A DNA stretch of 64,000 nt from Pyrinomonas sp040289685 (GTDB taxonomy: Bacteria > Acidobacteriota > Blastocatellia > Pyrinomonadales > Pyrinomonadaceae), in NCBI RefSeq assembly GCF_040289685.1, contig NZ_PSLQ01000002.1:82860-146859 (forward strand). Direction: 5' to 3'. Position numbers and translations under genes: made by a program. Positions 46,294 through 53,745 of the stretch are shown piece after piece. Each line of letters starts with the position of its first letter. Position 1 is the first letter of the stretch. The notes under the pieces were generated by a model. The model was not told the origin of the DNA. It made no database searches and worked only from the letters and a program-made list of their open reading frames with translations.

Positions 46294-47475
46294 ATGGAAC
46301 GCGAAAGGTACAAGGTGGTCGAAGGAAAGGGCGAAGTCGAAACGCGCGAAGAGTTGCGCACAGAACTACAGCCTTCTTCCAAAGCGGCTGAACTCGCCGC
46401 GCTCCTCGAACGTCATCGCGGCGAGCGGCACATCATCGTGCTCCAAAGTTTCCCCGATCCGGATGCGATCTCTTCGGCGCTGGCGCATCAGATGATCGCC
46501 GCGCGCTACGGAATCGAGTGCGACATCGCTTATGATGGCGCCATCAGTCACCATGAGAACGTCGCGCTCGTCGAACTGCTCGATATCTCGCTCATCCGTT
46601 TGACCGAGCGCGACGATGTCAAACGTTATCAAGCGAGCGTCTTCGTCGATACGCAAGGGACGACGACGACGCGCTTGACCGAGAGGCTCGCCGAAGCTGG
46701 CGTGCCGGTGTTGGCGATCGTCGATCACCATGAGTTTCAGAACGTCGTCGAGGCTGAATTCGTTGATATCCGGCAAGTCGGGGCGACGGCGACGATTTAC
46801 ACGGAGTATTTGGAGCAAGGCTTGCTCCCGCTCGATCGCAGCGACGAAAGCCACGTCCGTTTGGCGACCGCGCTCATGCATGGCATCAGAAGCGAGACGG
46901 GCGGCATGGTGCGCGCTCGACGTGAAGATTATCTGGCCGCAGCGTACCTATCGGAGTTCGTCAACCAGACGACGCTGGCGGCGATCCTCTCGATCGAACG
47001 CTCGCGTAAAGCGATGGACATCATCAAAACGGCGCTCGAAGCGCGCGTCGTGCGCGACAACTACAGCATCGCTGGCGTCGGCTACGTCCGATACGAAGAC
47101 CGCGACGCGATACCGCAAGCGGCGGACTTTTTGCTGACCGAAGAGAACGTTCACACGGCCATCGTCTACGGTATCGTCATCAAACCGGGCGAGCGCGAGA
47201 TGGTCATCGGCAGCCTGCGCACGCGCAAAGCGACGCTTAATCCAGACGCTTTCCTCAAAGAAGCCTTGGGCAGCAGCGAATCGGGTCGTTACTACGGCGG
47301 TGGCCGACGCGAAGCGGGCGGCTTCGAGATCCCCGTAGGGTTCCTCGCCGGGAACTACGAAGAGGAGTTCATGCGCTGGAAGTGGTACCTCTACGACCGG
47401 CAGATCAAGCGCAAATTCTGGACCAAGCTCGGCGTGCTTGAAGCCATTGAACAGCAGTCGGAAGAAGAGGTCTGA
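46294..47475 (+). CDS. DHH-DHHA1 phosphoesterase (NrnA/GdpP-type)
   Basis: The 393-residue protein has the DHH motifs FPDPDAISSAL, VFVDTQG and VDHHE, plus the DHHA1 substrate domain in its second half ending at a GGG-containing loop (YYGGGRREAGG). Family members hydrolyse short oligoribonucleotides, pAp, or the dinucleotide pApA and c-di-AMP. Next to a diadenylate cyclase gene, turnover of c-di-AMP or its product pApA is a good hypothesis. GGACGGAGG precedes the ATG at 46294. The 'DHH' third motif reads DHHE. Confidence 0.88.
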   Translation: MERERYKVVEGKGEVETREELRTELQPSSKAAELAALLERHRGERHIIVLQSFPDPDAISSALAHQMIAARYGIECDIAYDGAISHHENVALVELLDISLIRLTERDDVKRYQASVFVDTQGTTTTRLTERLAEAGVPVLAIVDHHEFQNVVEAEFVDIRQVGATATIYTEYLEQGLLPLDRSDESHVRLATALMHGIRSETGGMVRARREDYLAAAYLSEFVNQTTLAAILSIERSRKAMDIIKTALEARVVRDNYSIAGVGYVRYEDRDAIPQAADFLLTEENVHTAIVYGIVIKPGEREMVIGSLRTRKATLNPDAFLKEALGSSESGRYYGGGRREAGGFEIPVGFLAGNYEEEFMRWKWYLYDRQIKRKFWTKLGVLEAIEQQSEEEV

Positions 47476-47667
47476 TCGCGCTGGTCAAAAGTGCGGGCCA
47501 GCGCAGGCTTTGCGAAGAGGAAAAGGCGCACAAGGCTCGGCAGAAGAACCAAATTCGAGTCCAGATTCGCCACAACGGTCGCATCTTCGGCGGTGCAGTC
47601 GGCATCACGCGACGGCGTGAGGAAACAGTTTCTAAATTCACAACAACGGTCGCAAGGGGATTGAAGA

Positions 47668-48243
47668 ATGCTTTTCGATCGAATTTGCGAACGCGCGCGG
47701 TGGTGCAACAAAGAGGTCCTTCATCCAACAATTGAATTAGCGGTTGAGATCGCGCGCGAAGGGCGCGAGGGGCGTCGCATCGGCACGCTCTTTACGGTGG
47801 GCGATGCCGACAACGTGCTCGCCCATTCGCGCCCGCTCATCCTCGACCCGCTCGCTTGTCATCCGGACGAAGTCAAGCGCATCACGGACCCAAATCTGCG
47901 CGGCACGGTCAAAGAACTCGCACAGCTCGATGGCGCATTCGTCATCTCGGACGAAGGCATCGTCGTTTCCGCCTGCCGTTATCTGGATGCCACTGCTTCC
48001 GACGTCGATATTCCGCTTGGATTGGGCAGTCGCCATTTCGCCGCCGCCTCGATCTCGAAGGTAACGCAGGCGATCGCCATCGTTGTTTCGGAGAGCGCGA
48101 TGGTGCGGGTCTTCGACGCCGGTTCGCTGATCGCCGAGATCATGCCCGAACTTTGGCTCTTGAGTCGTTATAACGTCCAACTGCGCGGCCCCTTCACCGA
48201 AGAGCACGTCAGCGATTTGGCCGTGCTCGTCAAAGAACCGTGA
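47668..48243 (+). CDS. diadenylate cyclase (DisA_N/DAC domain), stand-alone
   Basis: The 191-residue protein is almost wholly a DAC domain, with DGA at 88-90 (QLDGAFVISDEG) and the RH motif at 122-123 in GLGSRHFAAASI. The usual RHR reads RHF here. There is no membrane helix or DNA-binding domain, unlike CdaA and DisA. It should form c-di-AMP from two ATP if active; the altered third residue leaves some doubt. It lies 192 bases after a DHH phosphoesterase and before purD. No known c-di-AMP riboswitch was seen nearby. Confidence 0.8.
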   Translation: MLFDRICERARWCNKEVLHPTIELAVEIAREGREGRRIGTLFTVGDADNVLAHSRPLILDPLACHPDEVKRITDPNLRGTVKELAQLDGAFVISDEGIVVSACRYLDATASDVDIPLGLGSRHFAAASISKVTQAIAIVVSESAMVRVFDAGSLIAEIMPELWLLSRYNVQLRGPFTEEHVSDLAVLVKEP

Positions 48244-48330
48244 CTCGGTTCGAAGATCGGGCTTGTGATCTCCGTTCGAGGCTTCGTAGAATCGGGACGT
48301 GCAACCGTTCATTCAAGGAGCGCCTCTCTG

Positions 48331-49608
48331 ATGAAGGTACTTGTCATCGGTTCCGGTGGGCGTGAGCATGCCATCCTGTGGGCGTTGCGTCGCACGTCGG
48401 AGCGTCCTCTTGAATTGCTCTGCGCGCCGGGAAACGCCGGCATCGCCGAGATCGCACGATGCGTCCCGATCGCGGCTACCGAGGTAACCGAGCTCGCACA
48501 TTTTGCCGAAAATGAGCGCGTGGATCTGACCATCGTCGGCGGAGAAGCGCCGCTGGCACGCGGCATCGTCGATGAGTTCAACGCGCGCGGCTTGCGGATC
48601 GTTGGACCGACGGCGAGCGCCGCGCGGTTGGAAGCGAGCAAAGTCTTCGCCAAGCAGTTCATGGCGCGGCACCGCGTCCCGACGGCGCGTTTTCGCGTCG
48701 CCGGTTCAGCTGACGAAGCCATCGCCATCCTACGTCGCGGCGAATTCGGCGGCCCCGACTCTCCAGTGGTGATCAAAGCCGATGGTTTGGCGGCGGGCAA
48801 GGGCGTCGTCGTCGCACGCGATCGGGCAGAAGCGGAGCGAGCTGTTCAAGAGTTGATGGTCCAACGCCGTGTTGGCGATGCTGCCGAGCGCGTCGTTCTC
48901 GAAGAGGCTCTCGAAGGGCGTGAAGCTTCAGTGATCTTCTGGACCGATGGACGCACGTCGCGCCTGATGCCGCCAGCGCGCGACCACAAACGGGTTGGCG
49001 AAGGCGACACTGGTCCGAACACTGGCGGCATGGGCGCGATCACCGCGCCGGGCGTGCTGGACCGAGCGACGCACGAACAGGTCGTGCGCCAGACGGTGGA
49101 ACCGACGCTCGAAGGATTGCGCGCCGAAGGGTTGGAGTTTCGCGGCGTCCTCTACCTCGGATTGATGCTGACGCCGGAAGGGCCGCGCGTGCTCGAATAC
49201 AACGTGCGTTTGGGCGATCCCGAAGCGCAGGCTATCCTCGTCCGTTTACGCAGCGATCTGACGGTGATCTGCGAGGCGGCTGCCACGGGGCACCTGAGCG
49301 AAACAGACGTCGAGTGGGCAGATGGCGCTTCAGCCTGCGTCGTGCTCGCAGCGCGCGGATATCCCGAGCGCGTCGAGACGGGGGCGGTGATCAGCGGTTT
49401 GGAGAAAGCAGCAGCGGTTCCGGGCGTGGAGATATTTCATGCTGGAACCGAACGAGGGCCACAGGGCGAATGGCGCACCGCGGGCGGGCGCGTGCTCGGA
49501 GTGGCGTCAGCAGCGCCGACGCTCGATGAGGCGCTGGCGCAGTGCTATCGAGCGGCGGAACGCATAAGCTGGCAAGGCATGAACTACCGGCGAGACATCG
49601 GGCGTTGA
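48331..49608 (+). CDS. purD: phosphoribosylamine-glycine ligase
   Basis: The 425-residue GAR synthetase has the N-terminal KVLVIGSGGREHAILWAL, an ATP-grasp domain (AAGKGVVVARD, DHKRVGEGDTGPNTGGMGA) and the C-terminal signature NVRLGDPEAQ. It makes glycinamide ribonucleotide in purine synthesis. AAGGAG lies 11 bases before the ATG at 48331; the longer frame from 48265 is unconserved. No other purine gene is adjacent. Confidence 0.95.
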   Translation: MKVLVIGSGGREHAILWALRRTSERPLELLCAPGNAGIAEIARCVPIAATEVTELAHFAENERVDLTIVGGEAPLARGIVDEFNARGLRIVGPTASAARLEASKVFAKQFMARHRVPTARFRVAGSADEAIAILRRGEFGGPDSPVVIKADGLAAGKGVVVARDRAEAERAVQELMVQRRVGDAAERVVLEEALEGREASVIFWTDGRTSRLMPPARDHKRVGEGDTGPNTGGMGAITAPGVLDRATHEQVVRQTVEPTLEGLRAEGLEFRGVLYLGLMLTPEGPRVLEYNVRLGDPEAQAILVRLRSDLTVICEAAATGHLSETDVEWADGASACVVLAARGYPERVETGAVISGLEKAAAVPGVEIFHAGTERGPQGEWRTAGGRVLGVASAAPTLDEALAQCYRAAERISWQGMNYRRDIGR

Positions 49609-50195
49609 TCAGCGGTCGAAGTGCGGCGGAGCATCAACGGCCACCGCTTATGCGCCACTGACGAGACATCAGGAGTCGAGTGCAAACGCGCGCTTTCGCT
49701 GCCGATCGAGCGGAAGAGAGAAGCGAAGGTTCCGTCCCCGCTTTTGCTCTGAGTCCGAAAGCGGAAGATCAATAGATCGACGCGGTAGCTGAACGGTGCG
49801 TCTTCGAAGCGAATCTATTTCGCGCCGATTTCGTTATCCACCAGTGCAAGCTCGAAAAGAGCCTTTCGGCGGCGATTCGTTTGTGCCTCGCTGTTAGCAC
49901 GGTGGAACTGCCAGACAGAAGCGCGCACTGCGCTTGCGCAGCTCTTTGCGGACGGACGCTTCGCTCTCGCCTTGGCGGACTTGTGACCAGCACCGCCGTG
50001 GCTGACGCGCTTTGCGAGCAAGCGCCTTGATCTCGCCCCGTGTTTCCACGCCTTAGGTGCCACCCGGTTTCATCTAGGCTTCCTTGCGCGCTTCCTGATA
50101 TACTTCGAACGGGGGCGAGCGCTTTCACGCTTGAAACCGCATCGGCGGTGGCATCGTACGAAATCGTTGCCGGTTGCTTGCTGGAGGCCAAAAAG
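49609..50195. other. intergenic stretch with no convincing gene
   Basis: Frames on both strands here look like shadows of low-information sequence. I found no tRNA-like fold and no strong terminator. The last 30-60 bases before pspA are likely to include its promoter, but I could not define boxes. Confidence 0.45.
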
Positions 50196-50951
50196 ATGGG
50201 ACTTTGGAAGAGATTGAAACGTTCCGTGCGGGCGCTCTTCGGCGGATTGGTCGAAAAGGCGGAGGATCCCGAGCTGATTTTGCAGCAAACGATCCGCGAC
50301 ATGCGCGACCGCGTGCCGGAGCTGAACTCCTCGGTGGCGCAGGTGATCGCCACCGAGAAGTTACTCGAACGTTCCAAACAGCGGCTTGAAGAGCAGATCG
50401 CCGATCTCGATTCCAAGATCAAAGCGGCGATCAAAATGGGGCGCGACGACATCGCTACCGCTTACATCGGTCAACTTCAGCAAGCGCAAATGGATCTGCA
50501 GCGCACCTCGCAGCAACTAGAACACGCGCGGCAAGCATCTCAGCAGGCGATCAAGGCGCGCGACAACTACATCCTGCAGATGCAGCGACGCACCGCCGAA
50601 GCGATGCAGCTCATCAACCAATCGAAACAGGCCAAGTTGCAGGAACAGCTCGCGCAAACGATGGAGGCCTTTCAACTCGGCGACGACGCTTCGACCTTCA
50701 ACGAGATGCGCGAGCGGATCGATCGTCGCGTTGCCGCTGCCGAGGCCAAGATGCAACTGGGCGCTTCCTCCGTCGAATCGCAGATGCAGGAGATCGAGCG
50801 CGAGGCGATGGACATGCAGTTACATGAACGGTTGCTCGAATACAAACGGCAGATGGGCATGTTGCCGAGCGGCGCAAGCGGCGACCGCGGAGCGCTCCCC
50901 GGGGCTGATGCCGAAGATACCAACGAGGATACGCAGATAGCCAAGCGTTGA
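50196..50951 (+). CDS. pspA: PspA/IM30 (ESCRT-III-like) membrane-repair protein
   Basis: The 251-residue protein starts with an amphipathic helix (GLWKRLKRSVRALFGGLVEKA) and continues as an almost uninterrupted coiled coil (residues 25-215), the hallmark of PspA and Vipp1. These oligomerise on stressed membranes and block proton leakage. CTGGAGGCC precedes the ATG at 50196. The last 25 residues are disordered and acidic. The next gene overlaps its stop region and encodes a membrane/coiled-coil protein. Confidence 0.92.
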   Translation: MGLWKRLKRSVRALFGGLVEKAEDPELILQQTIRDMRDRVPELNSSVAQVIATEKLLERSKQRLEEQIADLDSKIKAAIKMGRDDIATAYIGQLQQAQMDLQRTSQQLEHARQASQQAIKARDNYILQMQRRTAEAMQLINQSKQAKLQEQLAQTMEAFQLGDDASTFNEMRERIDRRVAAAEAKMQLGASSVESQMQEIEREAMDMQLHERLLEYKRQMGMLPSGASGDRGALPGADAEDTNEDTQIAKR

Positions 50952-50959
50952 TCAGCGCG

Positions 50960-51814
50960 ATGGCGTCCGACGCGAGTATGATGGAGAGGACGAAAAACAA
51001 TCTGGAGTATTTGAAAGAGGCGTTTCGCGAGCCGGCTAACTTTTGGGGATTGGCGGGTTTTGCCGTCGCCGCCGCGTACACGCAATCGCTGATCCCGCTC
51101 ATCTTCGCGCTCTTCAGCGAACTGCTCTATCTTTCGACTTTGCCGACCAGCTCCTTCTACCGTCGGCTGGTGGACCAGCGACATCGCCGCGAAGCGCTGG
51201 AAGAACGCCGCCGTCAACGGCAGCGCTTGATCGAAAGTTTTGACCCGCGCGAACGCGAAGCGGTCAACTACCTCGGCCACATCAAAGATCAGATCTACAA
51301 AGACTACAAACGGCTCACCGGGGCGCGCGAAATCCCGGCCAACCTGCGTAGTTTGGACCAGCGCTGGGAAGATTTCGTCGATCTTTTGGATGTATACCGG
51401 CGGCGCAAAAAACACCTGCGTTCGATCGATCGGAAGGCCATTCAAAACCAGTTGCGACAAGCCGAACGCGCCGTCGAAGAGGCCGTAGATGAGCGCGAGC
51501 GGCGAATTCAGCAAGCCAACGTCGCCATCTTGAAGCGTCGGCTGGCCGCCTTCGACGAACTCGAACGGTCGGTCCGTTTGGTCGAGGGACAGCTCCAATC
51601 GATCGAAAACTTCTTCGGACTGGTCAAGGATCAGGTCGTCGCGCTGCCGACGCCGGAGCGCGTCTCCATGATCGACTTCGAACAGTTGAGCGATTCGATC
51701 GCGATGACCAAACAGATGCTCGAAGAAACGTCTGAAGCCATCGGCGCGCTCGACGCGCAAAACCGCGAACTCGGCAACTACGATCTGCTTACGCCTAACA
51801 CTTCTTCACGTTAG
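50960..51814 (+). CDS. coiled-coil membrane protein downstream of pspA
   Basis: I do not recognise a named family. The 284-residue protein has a hydrophobic segment near the N-terminus (FWGLAGFAVAAAYTQSLIPLIFALFSELLY, about residues 29-58) and then charged helices rich in Arg/Glu (RREALEERRRQRQRL) that should form coiled coils. Start sites at TTG 50948, ATG 50960 and ATG 50978 are possible. Its position suggests a partner or membrane anchor for PspA, unlike the PspB/PspC or LiaI types. Confidence 0.65.
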   Translation: MASDASMMERTKNNLEYLKEAFREPANFWGLAGFAVAAAYTQSLIPLIFALFSELLYLSTLPTSSFYRRLVDQRHRREALEERRRQRQRLIESFDPREREAVNYLGHIKDQIYKDYKRLTGAREIPANLRSLDQRWEDFVDLLDVYRRRKKHLRSIDRKAIQNQLRQAERAVEEAVDERERRIQQANVAILKRRLAAFDELERSVRLVEGQLQSIENFFGLVKDQVVALPTPERVSMIDFEQLSDSIAMTKQMLEETSEAIGALDAQNRELGNYDLLTPNTSSR

Positions 51815-51990
51815 AATGTGGCGCGAAAGCGAAGCGGGGTAGATGCTTCTACCTCGCTTCAAAGCCTTCGTCCCAAGCGATCGCCAGCAAGTTTTCCGTT
51901 TCGCAGAAAGATCGCCTCGATCTTTTTCGGCTATTGGTTGGATCGAGTTCTCCGTGCTTCTTCGCCGCCCTCGAGAGCGCAATCGTGCGC

Positions 51991-52953
51991 CTATGCGTTG
52001 CGCCCCGCTTCGTCTAATCCCTCTTTTTCGATGCGGTGAAGGATTTGCTCCAGCTCCGATTCCTTGACGTGATAGGTCGCGTTGCAGAAGTGGCAAGTCA
52101 TCACCGCGCCGCGATCCTCTTCAAGCATGGCGCGGACCTCTTCAGCGCTCATCGCTGAAATCAAAGCGAGCGCGCGCGCGTGCGAACAGGTACATGCGAA
52201 TTCGACCGTTTTCTCTTCCAGCACTTCAAACGGGATCTCGCCGAGGGCCGTTTGTAACAGGTCAATGGGGCGTGCTCCGTGGCGGATCATGGTCGTGGTG
52301 TGTGGAGTTTGGCCGACGGATGACTCGATTGCGCGCACGGTGTGTTCGTCCGCGCCGGGCATGATTTGAATCATGATACCGCCAGCGGCTTCAATGAAAT
52401 GGTCGCCGTTTCCTCGCGCGCGCACGAGCACTCCCAACATCACGGCGGATGGAATCTGCTCGGATCTAGCGAGGTAATAAGCGAAATCTTCGGCGATCTC
52501 GCCGGAGACGAGCGGCACAGAACCGCGATACGGCTCGCGATACAAACCGATGTCGAAACCGGATTCGTAAGTTACGTAAAAAGTGCCTTCGCCGACGATG
52601 GCCCGGACATCGAACTTGCCTTGCGCATTGAGCGGCGCATCGGCCTGCGGATTGCGCACGTATCCGCGCGCTTGACCGCGTCCGTTGGCTTCCGCTGTAA
52701 TGCGTCCGACAGGACCTGTGCAATCGATCTGCACTGTCAAGCGGTCCAGCTCCTTGACGCCAGCAGCGAGCAACAAAGCGCCGGTTAACGTCCGTCCAAG
52801 CGCTGCCGCCACCGTGTGCGAAGCTGCATGGCGCGCCGCCGCTTCGGCGACGAGATTGGTCGTCACCGCCGCCATGCAACGCACGGCGCCGTCAGCGGCG
52901 ATGGCATGCACGAGGCTATCAGCGAGGAGATCTTCTTTAGGTTGAATCAACAT
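51991..52953 (-). CDS. hslO: redox-regulated chaperonin Hsp33
   Basis: From the ATG at 52953 (GAGGTGG eight bases upstream) the 320-residue protein has the Hsp33 core (DSLVHAIAADGAVRCMAAVTT, IVGEGTFYVTYE) and the C-terminal zinc switch with CTC and CHFC. Oxidation of these four cysteines releases zinc and activates holdase chaperoning. The open frame continues to 53460, but the extra sequence has no family similarity. The gene converges with the pspA unit. Confidence 0.93.
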   Translation of the reverse strand: MLIQPKEDLLADSLVHAIAADGAVRCMAAVTTNLVAEAAARHAASHTVAAALGRTLTGALLLAAGVKELDRLTVQIDCTGPVGRITAEANGRGQARGYVRNPQADAPLNAQGKFDVRAIVGEGTFYVTYESGFDIGLYREPYRGSVPLVSGEIAEDFAYYLARSEQIPSAVMLGVLVRARGNGDHFIEAAGGIMIQIMPGADEHTVRAIESSVGQTPHTTTMIRHGARPIDLLQTALGEIPFEVLEEKTVEFACTCSHARALALISAMSAEEVRAMLEEDRGAVMTCHFCNATYHVKESELEQILHRIEKEGLDEAGRNA

Positions 52954-53303
52954 GTTGGCCACCTCGTTCATTCTGCTCGGTCGCCTGCATCGAAAGCAAG
53001 CGTCGTTGGGTGAAAACTTTTGGATGCGCTGAGCGGCCCGATCGTCAACTTGTGCGCACCGAAGCTCGCGCTCAGTCGCACTGCCTGCGTGCGGGCGCTT
53101 CAACGGTGAACCCTTCGCTCTCTGCGCGCTGATTCCGCCGATGTCTGATGTTTGGTCTCCTCTCGCGCCGAGACTCACTCGCCCACTGCACCATCGCTCC
53201 AGCTGGCGGAAAGACACTGCAGAAAGCAGCGGATTAGGAGTCCGTCGCTTCTTCGGGTAAAATTCTAAAGGGGCGCGTTCGGTAGGAGTCGAAACGCGAT
53301 CTG
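52954..53303. other. 5' flank of hslO and upstream flank of nrdJ
   Basis: This is part of a 790-base divergent gap. It has no recognisable gene; an open minus-strand frame continuous with hslO is unlikely to be translated. The other half of the gap holds the nrdJ regulatory elements and leader. Confidence 0.4.
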
Positions 53304-53319
53304 CCACAATATGTTGTGG
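53304..53319. promoter_or_regulatory. NrdR box
   Basis: CCACAATATGTTGTGG is a near-perfect dyad that matches the NrdR consensus acaCwAtATaTwGtgt at 13 of 16 positions. It ends 7 bases before the -35 of the nrdJ promoter. NrdR represses ribonucleotide reductase genes when dATP/ATP is high. Only one convincing box is visible; a degenerate second one may overlap the -10. Confidence 0.75.
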
Positions 53320-53326
53320 TAAGCCG

Positions 53327-53356
53327 TTGACAGCAGGCTGTGCGCTCCGGTATACT
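53327..53356 (+). promoter_or_regulatory. sigma-70 promoter of nrdJ
   Basis: Perfect TTGACA (53327-53332), 18-base spacer and TATACT (53351-53356) predict a transcript with an unusually long leader of about 380 bases before nrdJ. No cobalamin riboswitch consensus was found in the leader. Confidence 0.75.
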
Positions 53357-53745
53357 GCACGCCTTTTCAGGCGATATCCCAAACGGCGGAGGGACGCACG
53401 AGCGGGCGGCGTTTTCCGGGCGACTCGTCTTCGAGACGGCAGCGCGGAAAAAACGTTCACCGTGGCGTTGCCGATTGTCGTTTCAGCGGCGGCGGGAGAT
53501 CATCTTTGAAACTTTTGCCGCTCGTCGCGCACAATCGGTCGAAGCTGTTTCGATGAAGCGTTCCCATTGAGGTACGCCGTTGGTCTCAAATGCGCGTTCG
53601 ACGGTGAACGCGCGCGCACCACAACTGCTGCCGTCGAGCCATACGCTCCCTGATTCGCTCGACGGTGCCTGACGGTCAGGCCGTAAGCTCCCACGCGCTT
53701 TTCCGCTATCGCTGATGAACTTTTAATCCTTCGAGCGGAGAGATC

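Noticed and set aside
51991..53460. A 489-residue version of Hsp33
   Set aside because: The extra N-terminal sequence has no similarity to the family, and a good ribosome site precedes the ATG at 52953.
53357..53745. Cobalamin riboswitch in the nrdJ leader
   Set aside because: I looked for the B12-box and the conserved GCCACTG element and did not find them; a covariance search would be decisive.
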